From CAZKBP01 sp964551015 (lineage in GTDB: Bacteria > Bacteroidota > Bacteroidia > Cytophagales > Microscillaceae), in NCBI GenBank assembly GCA_964551015.1, contig CAZKBP010000054.1, forward strand, positions 1-28,306: a stretch of DNA of 28,306 nt, written 5' to 3'. The first letter of the stretch is position 1. Each line of letters begins with the position of its first letter. Below are positions 1-7,310 of the stretch, piece by piece. Below the pieces are notes generated by a model. That model worked only from the letters and a program-made list of their open reading frames with translations. It made no database searches and was not told the DNA's origin. A program made the position numbers and the translations under genes.

Positions 1-424
1 AACTTAAATCCAAGGATTGTAATTGGCTTAAATCTTTTAAAAAGGAGATGTCCTGAATTTGATTACCCCATAAACTCAGGGATTGTAATTGGGTTAAGGC
101 CTGCAAAAAGGAGTAGTCCTGGATTCGAGATCTATAAAGTCCTTCTCCGGCTAAGATTAACTGGCGAAGGCTAGGGGGGAGATGGGGAGGGATTTTTTGG
201 AGCCGGTTGGCTTGACCTCGGTTTTGGCTATATTTCCTCACCCATTTCTGTCTTTCCTCATCATACCCAACCCACTCATTAGAGAAAATCAAAGTCTCCA
301 AATGGGTACACTCGGCGAGTTGCTCTAGCTCCGGCTCGCTGCCATCCAAGCCACAGCGGCCCAAATCTAGGCGAGGGTTTTGGGTGCGGAGGTTTTCTTC
401 TATCAGTTGTGTTGCTTGTACCAT
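1..424 (-). CDS. Leucine-rich-repeat protein, N-terminal part (runs off left edge)
   Basis: Reading the minus strand from the ATG at 424 down to base 2 gives 141 codons with no stop, so the gene continues beyond the window. The N-terminal ~85 residues are a cap-like region (starts MVQATQLIEENLR). Residues ~95-141 then contain leucine-rich repeats of the form x-x-FLxxLxxLQSLxLxxNxI, with a period of about 22 residues. The repeat is visible in the DNA as two similar ~66-bp units at about 1-60 and 61-125. LRRs of this spacing form curved protein-binding surfaces and in Bacteroidota are often fused to ROCO/GTPase or signalling domains; whether that applies here cannot be seen. No signal peptide is visible. 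The start is the first ATG of the open frame. Confidence 0.8.
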   Translation of the reverse strand, partial: MVQATQLIEENLRTQNPRLDLGRCGLDGSEPELEQLAECTHLETLIFSNEWVGYDEERQKWVRKYSQNRGQANRLQKIPPHLPPSLRQLILAGEGLYRSRIQDYSFLQALTQLQSLSLWGNQIQDISFLKDLSQLQSLDLS

Positions 425-644
425 AGTGATCTAAATGTTGGTACAAGATAAAAAGAAAATTTCTTTTGGGGAATACCGCGCCGGATGAAATAAGGCGGAT
501 GGGGGTTTTAGCAGTGTCTTATTCAGAAAAATACAAATCTCAAGGCCCTTTTCCAAGGTTTTATGGGCTTATCATACCCCGCTAAATTTAGTTAGACCAT
601 GGGCATCATTGATACCGGCATCTTCTTTTCCCACAAAAAATCCT

Positions 645-652
645 TATATTTG
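645..652 (+). promoter_or_regulatory. Bacteroidota-type -7 box upstream of xisHI
   Basis: TATATTTG matches the Bacteroidota -7 consensus TAnnTTTG and lies about 40 nt before the xisH start codon. No convincing -33 TTTG at the usual distance was found, so this is a candidate only. Confidence 0.45.
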
Positions 653-692
653 TTTAGGCTCTATCCGCACCCAGAGCCATTTCTAAGCAGCA

Positions 693-1109
693 ATGTCCAA
701 AAAAGACCTATATCACCTCAACGTCCGCCATGCCCTGGAAAAAGACGGATGGCAAATCACCGACGACCCTCTGGATCTGTCGGTCGGTGAAGTAGAGTTA
801 CTCGCTGATCTGGGTGCCGAGCGGGTCATTGCTGCCGAAAAAAACAATGAAAAAATAGCCGTAGAAATCAAGTCATTCATTGGCCAGTCCCCCGTATCAG
901 AATTTCACAAGGCCCTGGGGCAGTATGCCAATTACCGTCTATCTCTGGAAGAACTAGACCCAGCGCGATCCATCTGGCTAGCCATTCCTCAGGAAACTTG
1001 GGAAGGCTTCTTCCAAAGAGCCTTCATCCAAAAAGCCATCAAACATTACCAAATGGAAGTGCTCGTCTTTAATCCAGAAACCGAAACCTTAGAAGCATGG
1101 ATAAAATAA
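693..1109 (+). CDS. xisH: XisH family protein (PD-(D/E)XK nuclease-like)
   Basis: 138 aa. The sequence matches the XisH family, first named as a factor needed for excision of the fdxN element in heterocystous cyanobacteria and also found in Bacteroidota without that element. Diagnostic stretches are the N-terminus (KKDLYHLNVRHALEKDGW), the segment VELLADLGAERVIAAEK, and VEIKSF. Asp39 followed by Glu58-x-Lys60 fits the core of the PD-(D/E)XK nuclease fold, although nuclease activity has not generally been demonstrated for the family. The C-terminal half (QYANYRLSLEE, LVFNPETETLEAWIK) is also typical. The stop overlaps the start of xisI by 13 bp, so the two are translationally coupled. No fdxN-type element is present, so a role other than nif rearrangement is likely, possibly a two-gene toxin-antitoxin-like or nuclease module. 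Confidence 0.9.
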   Translation: MSKKDLYHLNVRHALEKDGWQITDDPLDLSVGEVELLADLGAERVIAAEKNNEKIAVEIKSFIGQSPVSEFHKALGQYANYRLSLEELDPARSIWLAIPQETWEGFFQRAFIQKAIKHYQMEVLVFNPETETLEAWIK

Positions 1110-1435
1110 GCCAATATCAACAAATCATCATCGAGGTACTCAGCAAGTACGCCTCCGTCAAAAAAAGCCTGACCCCACAGGTCAAGTCCCATTTGGTCCT
1201 AGACCGCCAAAACCACCATTACCAGCTTCTCTCAGTCGGCTGGCATCAGCACAAGCACGTCTTCACCGTGGCCTTCCATCTTGATATCATCGAGGGGAAA
1301 ATCTGGATACAACAAAACAACACCGATGTGCTCATTGCCGATGAGCTACACGAGCAGGGCGTACCCAAGTCTGATATCGTCCTGGGCTTTATCTCCGAAA
1401 AAATGAGGGATCACAGCGGCTTTGCCATCAAGTAA
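1097..1435 (+). CDS. xisI: XisI family protein, partner of XisH
   Basis: 112 aa, starting inside the last 13 bases of xisH. Family signatures are HYQLLSVGW near residue 41, FHLDIIEGKIWIQQNNTD in the middle, and the C-terminal GVPKSDIVLGF. XisI was described with XisH as an excision-controlling factor; many genomes carry several xisH-xisI pairs unrelated to nitrogen fixation. Length and order are normal for the family. The gene ends 20 bp before the convergent small gene at 1456, and I see no strong terminator between them. Confidence 0.9.
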   Translation: MDKISQYQQIIIEVLSKYASVKKSLTPQVKSHLVLDRQNHHYQLLSVGWHQHKHVFTVAFHLDIIEGKIWIQQNNTDVLIADELHEQGVPKSDIVLGFISEKMRDHSGFAIK

Positions 1436-1455
1436 GTAAGTGAGGGGGGCGAATA

Positions 1456-1653
1456 CTAGGAAGCCTTTTCTAGGAACGGCTCCACCTCCTCCTCTCTGAT
1501 TTTCGTCTGAGCGCAGAACTCCTTTACCGTCACCGGAGCCCACTTGGGCTTATCCAGCTCCTCCCGGATGCGCTTGAGCATCCTGCGTGCCGTGTTCTCA
1601 CTTACGCCTGTCATGGCTACAATATCCGCTGTATAAATACAAATCCTTGGCAT
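1456..1653 (-). CDS. Small conserved HTH-like DNA-binding protein
   Basis: 65 aa: begins MPRICIYTADIVAMTGVSEN and continues TARRMLKRIREEL, with a C-terminal VTVKEFCAQTKI and EEEVEPFL. This resembles a small Bacteroidota family with a helix-turn-helix-like N-terminus (ADIVAMTGVSENTARRML), often met near prophages and mobile elements, in which the C-terminal part reads like a second 'enter-the-site' helix pair. I infer DNA binding; no target is known to me. The gene is convergent with xisI. A TAnnTTTG-type box lies upstream at 1687-1694 on the same strand. Confidence 0.72.
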   Translation of the reverse strand: MPRICIYTADIVAMTGVSENTARRMLKRIREELDKPKWAPVTVKEFCAQTKIREEEVEPFLEKAS

Positions 1654-1686
1654 ATCTGATCAGAAATTTGGTTTGATGAGCATGTA

Positions 1687-1694
1687 CAAAAATA
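1687..1694 (-). promoter_or_regulatory. Bacteroidota-type -7 box for the 65-aa gene
   Basis: On the minus strand the bases read TATTTTTG, a match to TAnnTTTG, 34 nt ahead of the start codon at 1653. Candidate by motif only. Confidence 0.4.
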
Positions 1695-1910
1695 CAAAAC
1701 CTCCTTTAGATTTGCTAAAGTAGCCCCCTCAAATCCACCGATTCTCCCAAAAAAACCAGAACAAACCCCACTCCACAACCTTCTCGGCCACATTCCCTAT
1801 ACTTGCTTAGGTATTTGCCCCAATTCTTCAAATGACAACACGAAAATCCCCTACTCAGGGGAGAGAGAGGGCTAACCACAAACCATTAACCATCAAAAAC
1901 CTATTGAATT

Positions 1911-2738
1911 ATGGCAAGACAAACCGGAATTATCAAAATCAGCGGCCGCCTCGACGACCTCAGCTTCTACCAAGGCCCCGGGCGCAATGGCCGCCGCGAA
2001 AACTTCGTCCGTACCAAAGGCGGTGTAGATGCCGATACCATCGCCAGCTCTCCCAACTTCGCCCGTACCCGCGAGAACATGGAAGAGTTTGGCCGCGCCG
2101 CCAACAACGGCAAGCTCGTCCGCATCGCCCTCAATGGCCCTTTGCAGGGGATCAACAACAGCCGTCTGGCCTCTCAGCTCACCCAGAGAATGCGCCGCAT
2201 CATCAGCCAGGACGATGTAAACGCCCGCGGTAAGCGAGAAGTACTCCCCGCCAACATTGGTGATATGTTAGAGTTTGATTTCAACAAACGCGTCAAGCTC
2301 AGCAACACCTTCTTCAAGAAGGCCACCATTCAGGCCAATGCTGCCGATGTCCAGATGAGCATACCCGAGTTCATCCCCATTACCGACATCGTTACGCCTC
2401 AGGGAGCTACCCACGGAAAGTTCAAGTTTGCCGCCGTCGTGCTTGATTTCCCTGCCGAGGCTTTCACCGTAGAGGTCGCCGAGAGTCCCGAATTCTTGGT
2501 CGCTGCTGCTCAGCCTCAAGCCGCGCAGGTCTATAACCTACCCATTGCCGCGGGTTCCGAGGGCAGGGCCGTACTCGGCACCATGTCCATCGAGTTCTTT
2601 CAAGAAGTCAATGGCGTGATGTACCTCCTCAAGAACGGCTCCTACAATCCCATGGACGTTGTTTTTGCCCAAGCTTGGGGGCAACCCGCCGACCCGGGTA
2701 GCAACGACCCCGGCAACAACGAGGGCGAAGGCAACTAA
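1911..2738 (+). CDS. Conserved Bacteroidota protein of the 'MARQTGIIK' family, copy 1
   Basis: 275 aa, no signal peptide and no membrane segment. It belongs to a hypothetical-protein family widespread in Bacteroidota, recognisable by the N-terminus MARQTGIIKISG-x-LDDLSFY, followed by FVRTKGGVDADTI and FARTRENMEEFGRAA, then the mid-protein ISQDDVNARGKREV and the C-terminal FFQEVNGVMYLLKNGSYNPM. Function is unknown to me. The C-terminal half reads as beta-rich and ends in a low-complexity Gly/Asn/Asp tail (residues ~257-275). The ATG at 1911 is chosen because the family begins MARQ/MPTQ-TGIIK. A related but more diverged paralogue follows at 2901, separated by a terminator. Codons are strongly C/G-ending (GCC, GTC, CTC) compared with the AT-richer surface-protein gene at 4019. 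Confidence 0.85.
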   Translation: MARQTGIIKISGRLDDLSFYQGPGRNGRRENFVRTKGGVDADTIASSPNFARTRENMEEFGRAANNGKLVRIALNGPLQGINNSRLASQLTQRMRRIISQDDVNARGKREVLPANIGDMLEFDFNKRVKLSNTFFKKATIQANAADVQMSIPEFIPITDIVTPQGATHGKFKFAAVVLDFPAEAFTVEVAESPEFLVAAAQPQAAQVYNLPIAAGSEGRAVLGTMSIEFFQEVNGVMYLLKNGSYNPMDVVFAQAWGQPADPGSNDPGNNEGEGN

Positions 2739-2821
2739 GCTTAGAAAATTATTTCAAGCACGTATTAAAAAATCCCGTCAGCGGATGCCTCCCTTTTCGG
2801 GATGGCGAGTCTTCAGAAAAG

Positions 2822-2846
2822 ATTACCTCCCTTGAGGTAATTTTTT
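2822..2846 (+). terminator. Intrinsic terminator after MARQTGIIK copy 1
   Basis: Perfect 8-bp stem ATTACCTC/GAGGTAAT (2822-2829 and 2834-2841) with a CCTT loop, followed by a run of Ts to about 2852. Upstream As at 2817-2820 can pair with the T tract, so it could also act on the opposite strand. Confidence 0.75.
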
Positions 2847-2900
2847 CTTTTTTCAATTCTAGCAAGTGCCAAGCATCCCAAACTCAAACCCCTAACCAAT

Positions 2901-3650
2901 ATGCCTACCCAAACCGGAATTATCAAGCTCACAGGCACAAGCCGAGGCTTTAGCCTGTACCACCACCAGCACTACGGCTACCTCCTTCGTCGCAAGGGAG
3001 GCCCCAGCCCCCGCGCCTTTCGGCATTCACCCCGTTTTCGAGCCAGCCGGGAGTGTGCCACCGAGTTTGGCCGAGCGGCCCGCGTGGCCAAGCTCATCCG
3101 TGATAGTTTTCGCCCAGTCCTCAGCCCTGATGGAAGCCTTCCCATGGGAGCCTGGATCAAAGCCATCTATGCTATCCTACGCAGCGACCCTCATCACCCA
3201 CGGGGCCAGCGTCGCTTCGAGCAGGGTAGGGTAGAGGCACTCCGAGGCTTTGAGCTCAACCCCACTAGCCCCTTCACTTCCTATTTTGTTCCTAATTTTA
3301 AAGTGAGCTACGAAGCTCCATCTGCCCAGCTCAGCTTAGGCATTCCCGCCTTTATTCCCAAGCTCAGCATTCAGGCTCCCAGCCAGGCCACAGAGGCGCG
3401 TCTCGAGTTTCTGGTCTCTTGGCTTGATTTCCAGCAAGAGAAATTCCACACGCGAGTTCAGCGTCTGCCGGATATTCCACTGACCTCCCCGGAGGCACTC
3501 CCCGCCACGTGGCTAGAGTTCAAGCTAGCCGCTCAGGTACTATTCGTTCTGGCTTCCCTGAGCTTTTATCAGTCGCTCAGCGGCCAGCTCCACAAGCTAG
3601 AAGGCGTCCAGTCCAACAGCTTACAAATCATCCATGCCCAAAAACTTTAA
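2901..3650 (+). CDS. Conserved Bacteroidota protein of the 'MARQTGIIK' family, copy 2 (diverged)
   Basis: 249 aa. The N-terminus MPTQTGIIKLTGTSRGFSLY and the following RRKGGPSP, FRASRECATEFGRAA and VAKLIRDSFRPVL align with copy 1 (TGIIKISGRLDDLSFY, RTKGGVDA, FARTRENMEEFGRAA), as do SLGIPAFIPK against MSIPEFIPI and SFYQSLSGQLHKLEGVQSNSL against FFQEVNGVMYLLKNGSYNP. The two are tandem paralogues of the same unknown family. This copy is more basic and shorter and lacks the low-complexity tail. DNA composition is again GC-rich. The role is unknown; tandem occurrence suggests partners or functional divergence after duplication. Confidence 0.8.
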   Translation: MPTQTGIIKLTGTSRGFSLYHHQHYGYLLRRKGGPSPRAFRHSPRFRASRECATEFGRAARVAKLIRDSFRPVLSPDGSLPMGAWIKAIYAILRSDPHHPRGQRRFEQGRVEALRGFELNPTSPFTSYFVPNFKVSYEAPSAQLSLGIPAFIPKLSIQAPSQATEARLEFLVSWLDFQQEKFHTRVQRLPDIPLTSPEALPATWLEFKLAAQVLFVLASLSFYQSLSGQLHKLEGVQSNSLQIIHAQKL

Positions 3651-3740
3651 AAACAAATGATCGTCCAACCCAAAACCAAATCGTGCCCTTAGCCTACAAC
3701 ATCAACATCAAGTACCGGGGCTTGATCCACACCGCCGTAA

Positions 3741-3835
3741 CCATGTTATGAGCTTGAGTTTCCTCCATCACCGAAGTCATCTTCTTTTCTATTCGGCGCA
3801 GCCACAAGCTCCGCCCTGATTTCTGCGATGATCTC
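3741..3835 (-). repeat. 95-bp duplicated segment, copy 1
   Basis: This segment is nearly identical to 7007-7100, with a few substitutions and one extra base here (gaagtcatc against gaggcatc). In the intact frame of the other copy the minus strand reads AEIRAELVAAPNRKEDASVM; the extra base breaks that frame here. Confidence 0.85.
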
Positions 3836-3939
3836 AACCAAAGGTATCACTCACACTTTATCTATATCATATTCTTGATATTTGAGAAATAACAAAAAAT
3901 AATTTTTTGTTAACTAGTTTCTCCAAAGAAGATAAATGG

Positions 3940-3947
3940 TATATTTG
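3940..3947 (+). promoter_or_regulatory. Bacteroidota-type -7 box for the FG-GAP gene at 4019
   Basis: TATATTTG matches TAnnTTTG and leaves a ~65-nt leader before the ATG at 4019. A TTTTG lies farther upstream (about 30 nt), longer than the ideal -33/-7 spacing. Confidence 0.45.
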
Positions 3948-4018
3948 TACACGCAAGCAAAAGCCAGTTCAACTAACAAGTGATATCTAGTTTCATGTCA
4001 TAAAGCTTACAAAAAACA

Positions 4019-6538
4019 ATGCAGAAAATTTTACTAAATGTGCCCCTGTACATTTTTTTTAGTATGTGCATAGCGGGTTTACAAGCACAAACCCAACAAC
4101 TGAAAAAGGGCGATATACCGAAGGGTATAGATGCCGACTCTTGGGCTTCTATCCAAAAGCAAATAGAGATGAGCAAATACAAGGCTTATCCTAACAAGAA
4201 AGGAGGCTATAATACTGCCAACCTTGCTCATGGCTTGCAAATAGCCTATGGCAAAGATGGTAGTACTAAGCTTACCCCTCGCAATCACTGCGAAGCTGAT
4301 TACCGTATCTCTTTGCGTTTGAAAGGCATTGGCTACAAACAAATCCAAACACTTGCCTTACCTAAAAGCTTGCGCAAAGAGGATTCTGGCAAGACATTGG
4401 GAAGCAAAGTAAGCTATACTTGGTCAAAAGACCTTACGGAGTGGTGGATCAACAATGAAAAAGGCTTAGAACAGTGGTTTTCTATTCGTAAAGCCCCTCA
4501 GGGACGTGACGCAAATACGCCTTTGCGTCTTCGCTTGGCTTTGGCAACAGATATGCAGGTCTCCCTACAACACAACCGCCTGACACTGACTAAAAATAAT
4601 ACCACACTTACCTATGACAAGCTTAAAGTGTGGGACGCGAAAGGCAGGGAAATCAAGGCTGAAATGGCTTATACCGCAGGCGAGTTAGAATTACTTATTA
4701 ATGATGCATCTGCTACCTACCCCTTGACTATAGACCCTACTTTTACCCAGCAGGCATACCTCAAAGCCTCGAATACAGAGGCAGTTGACAACTTCGGCCG
4801 ATCCGTAGCGATTTCCGGAGAGACAATAGTCGTGGGAGCGTGGCTTGAGGACAGCAATGCCACTGGGGTCAATGGCAATGAGGCGGATAACAGTGCTTCT
4901 TCCGCAGGGGCAGCCTATGTATTTGTGCGGAATGGGACAACCTGGACACAACAGGCATATCTCAAAGCTTCGAATACAGAGACAGCAGACAACTTTGGCA
5001 TTTCCGTCGCGATTTCTGGGGAGACGATTGTCGTGGGGGCGTATAATGAGTCCAGCAATGCCACTGGGGTTAATGGCAATGAGGCGGATAATAGTGCTAC
5101 TGAGGCAGGTGCGGCTTATGTATTTGTGCGGAATGGGACAACTTGGGTTCAACAGGCATATCTTAAAGCCTCCAATGCAGAAGAAAGGGATCGATTTGGC
5201 TATTCTGTAGCGATTTCAGGAGAGACGATAGTCGTTGGGGCGTATCAAGAGCGCAGCAATGCCACCGGGAGCAATGGCGATGGCACGGATAATAGTGTAG
5301 TTAATGCAGGGGCAGCCTATGTATTTGTACGGAGTGGGACGACTTGGACTCAACAGGTATATCTTAAAGCCTCCAATACAGGGGCAAGTGATCGCTTTGG
5401 CTACTCCGTCGCGATTTCCGGGGAGACGATTATCATAGGAGCATACAGCGAGTCCAGCAATGCTACCGGGGTCAATGGTAACCAAATGGATAACAATGAA
5501 ATTGGCGCAGGTGCGGCTTATGTCTTTGCCCGGAGTGGGGGCGTTTGGTCGCAGCAGGCATATCTCAAAGCCTCGAATACAGGTTCAGTTGATAGATTTG
5601 GCTGGTCTGTTGCGATTTCCGGGGAGATGATAGTGGTGGGAGCATTTCGGGAGGATAGCAACGCCACTGGGGTCAATGGTGCTCAAACGGATGATAGTGC
5701 AAATGATGCAGGGGCGGTCTACGTGTTTGCCGCTCTTATTCCTCAGACAATTACTTTTGATACTTTGCCTGCCAAAACCTTTGGAGATGCCCCCTTTGAT
5801 TTGACCGCAACAGCGAGTTCAGGTTTGCCTGTGAGTTATAGCAGCTCTAATACTGCCGTAGCCACCATCTCAGGCAATACCATTACGATTGTAGGGGCAG
5901 GTACTACTGCCATTAATGCCTCACAAGCGGGCAATATCAACTACAGTGCTGCACCCGATGTAACACAAGATTTGGTGATAAACAGAGCAAACCAGAGCAT
6001 TACCTTTGAATGTCCACCTACGGTATTTACTTTCAATAGCACCAACAATCAATTAGTATTGGGTTCAGCTACCTCTAGTTCGGGATTGCCTGTTACGTTC
6101 AGCATTACGACATTGCCTTCCAACGGTGTGGCAACGATTAATGGTAATATCATTACCGTTCAGGCAACAGGTACAATTAATCTCAAAGCTAGTGTGGAAA
6201 GCAATACAAATTATAATCCAGCAACGCTGGATTGTTCAACTATCGAAGTAAGTTTACCCACTTCCTTGCAGGGGGAATCACTTGCAGAGCTAATACAGGT
6301 ATCTCCTAATCCCAGTAAGCATATTTTTGTGGCAAGAATTCATAGCTTACAATTGAGAGGGCTCAGCTATCAGATTAGGGATGCGCTTGGCTTACTTTTA
6401 GAGGAAGGTGATTTTGTTAAGCAAAGCCAATATCAGGAAGCTATATTGGATTTAAGTAAGCAAAGTGCGGGCTTGTACCTTCTAGAAATCGTTGATGAAA
6501 GAGGACAAAGTATTGTCAAAAGCTTGATTAAACAATGA
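4019..6538 (+). CDS. Secreted FG-GAP/MBG repeat protein with T9SS sorting domain
   Basis: 839 aa. A signal peptide covers residues 1-23 (cleavage near LQA-QTQQ). Residues ~24-235 form an N-terminal domain I do not recognise. Residues ~240-575 hold five tandem ~67-residue FG-GAP-type repeats built as QQAYLKASNT...D-x-FG-x-SVAISGETIVVGA...SNATGVNG...AGAAYVF, which should make a beta-propeller-like surface. Two MBG/Ig-like segments follow (about 578-660 beginning QTITFDTLPAKTFGD, and about 662-750). A C-terminal T9SS type-A-like domain (about 760-839) carries IQVSPNPSKHIF and LDLSKQSAGLYLLEIVDERG, predicting export across the outer membrane and surface attachment or release. Likely an adhesin or surface-interaction protein; the ligand is unknown. 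Variation among repeats is concentrated at a few positions. Its stop overlaps the ATG of a decayed lipoprotein leader. Confidence 0.88.
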   Translation: MQKILLNVPLYIFFSMCIAGLQAQTQQLKKGDIPKGIDADSWASIQKQIEMSKYKAYPNKKGGYNTANLAHGLQIAYGKDGSTKLTPRNHCEADYRISLRLKGIGYKQIQTLALPKSLRKEDSGKTLGSKVSYTWSKDLTEWWINNEKGLEQWFSIRKAPQGRDANTPLRLRLALATDMQVSLQHNRLTLTKNNTTLTYDKLKVWDAKGREIKAEMAYTAGELELLINDASATYPLTIDPTFTQQAYLKASNTEAVDNFGRSVAISGETIVVGAWLEDSNATGVNGNEADNSASSAGAAYVFVRNGTTWTQQAYLKASNTETADNFGISVAISGETIVVGAYNESSNATGVNGNEADNSATEAGAAYVFVRNGTTWVQQAYLKASNAEERDRFGYSVAISGETIVVGAYQERSNATGSNGDGTDNSVVNAGAAYVFVRSGTTWTQQVYLKASNTGASDRFGYSVAISGETIIIGAYSESSNATGVNGNQMDNNEIGAGAAYVFARSGGVWSQQAYLKASNTGSVDRFGWSVAISGEMIVVGAFREDSNATGVNGAQTDDSANDAGAVYVFAALIPQTITFDTLPAKTFGDAPFDLTATASSGLPVSYSSSNTAVATISGNTITIVGAGTTAINASQAGNINYSAAPDVTQDLVINRANQSITFECPPTVFTFNSTNNQLVLGSATSSSGLPVTFSITTLPSNGVATINGNIITVQATGTINLKASVESNTNYNPATLDCSTIEVSLPTSLQGESLAELIQVSPNPSKHIFVARIHSLQLRGLSYQIRDALGLLLEEGDFVKQSQYQEAILDLSKQSAGLYLLEIVDERGQSIVKSLIKQ

Positions 6539-6671
6539 AAAAAGACATTAAATTGACATTATAAAAGTATCGCCAGAGCTGTATTCATTTTGTCCGTATT
6601 TGCGGTTTTTACTTCTTCCGAAGAAGATGGCGGGGTAGATACTGACCCACAAGTTGCTTTTACTGGTACTT
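6535..6671 (+). pseudogene. Decayed lipoprotein leader (frameshifted)
   Basis: An ATG overlapping the stop of the 839-aa gene (ATGA) begins MKKDIKLTL, then hits TAA. After a one-base shift the reading continues SIARAVFILSVFAVFTSSEE and on to a stop at 6669-6671. Together these make a typical Bacteroidota lipoprotein start: basic n-region, hydrophobic stretch, then S-S/C followed by an acidic Glu/Asp/Gly linker. The lipobox Cys would be replaced by Ser. I therefore read this as a dead lipoprotein gene once in an operon with the upstream surface protein. No recognisable mature domain remains. Confidence 0.5.
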
Positions 6672-6688
6672 AACAACAGTAAGGGCGT

Positions 6689-7006
6689 TTATTTGACTGA
6701 ATTCAATGACTTTCGTATTATTTTTATAGACTTTGTTATAACCTGCTGTATTGTACATTTGTACTTATAGGTATGATAAGCTTCTTGGAATAGCACGGAG
6801 AATTCCTTTATTTTCTTACAAAAACCTTGTTGATTGACATACCTTTTACAGCGTTTCCATATCCTGTCAATCGGATTGAGGTCTGGGTTATAAGGATATA
6901 GGCGAGTAATATAAATTCCCTATTGCTAAGTACCTTATTCTATATTCTATCTTCTCATATGCCTTAGCATTATCACAAAATAATAAGCTTGTCTGAGAGC
7001 GAATAG
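6689..7006 (-). pseudogene. IS630-type transposase C-terminal remnant
   Basis: On the minus strand the translation reads LLFCDNAKAYEKIEYRIRYL then, after a frameshift near 6890, YNPDLNPIDRIWKRCKRYVN and a C-terminal tail ending SLNSVK-stop at 6689. The D-N-A...NPDLNPI-(E/D)-x-x-W layout is the end of the DDE catalytic domain of IS630/Tc1-type transposases, with Asp in place of the usual final Glu. The N-terminal two thirds are missing and the frame is broken, so it is inactive. Its upstream edge abuts the 94-bp duplicated segment. Confidence 0.7.
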
Positions 7007-7100
7007 CCATGTTATGAGCTTGAGTTCCCTCCATCACCGAGGCATCTTCTTTTCTATTCGGCGCAGCCACAAGCTCCGCCCTGATTTCTGCAACGATCTC
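7007..7100 (-). repeat. 94-bp duplicated segment, copy 2
   Basis: Near-identical to 3741-3835. In this copy the minus-strand frame is open (AEIRAELVAAPNRKEDASVM and on through GTQAHNM) and runs into the IS630 remnant. The two copies diverge abruptly after the bases encoding AHNM, marking a junction. Confidence 0.85.
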
Positions 7101-7254
7101 CGCGCTGATTTTAAAGGTAGAAAAGCCTAATCAAAGACAAGCGACCCTCCAAATCCACCAATTTACCCCAAAGCCACCATCCTGATTCACAAACTTAGCC
7201 CAACCCTTGCTTCTCTGCCCGATTCTTCTCACCTTAGTAGTCCATAGCTGGTTG

Positions 7255-7309
7255 AAAGATAATGGAGGCTACCTTGGCACCCCCGCCAAAGCCTCCATTT
7301 ATCTTTTTT
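7255..7309 (+). terminator. Long hairpin with T run (orphan terminator)
   Basis: The arms AAAGATAATGGAGGCT (7255-7270) and AGCCTCCATTTATCTTT (7290-7306) pair with a single bulge, and an inner TTGGC/GCCAA stem extends the helix. A T run follows on the plus strand. This is a very strong terminator-like hairpin, but no intact plus-strand gene lies just upstream; it may have belonged to a gene lost among the IS remnants. Confidence 0.65.
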
Positions 7310-7310
7310 A

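Larger units (their letters stand above)
3651..4018. other. Non-coding stretch with one copy of a duplicated segment
   Basis: No supported gene. It contains copy 1 of a duplicated 95-bp segment (3741-3835), an AT-rich stretch (3842-3915) and the presumed promoter of the gene at 4019. On the minus strand part of it reads EIRAELVAAPNRKED with a frameshift relative to the copy at 7007-7100, so it is more likely a decayed coding relic than a regulatory element. Confidence 0.6.

Noticed and set aside
1832..2233. Arg/Pro/Gln-rich frame overlapping the 275-aa gene
   Set aside because: It is an out-of-frame shadow of a GC-rich conserved gene; composition is typical of such shadows.
2901..3650. Considered a phage tail or capsid protein for the MARQTGIIK paralogues
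   Set aside because: No other phage structural genes are near, and the family occurs alone in many Bacteroidota; function left open.
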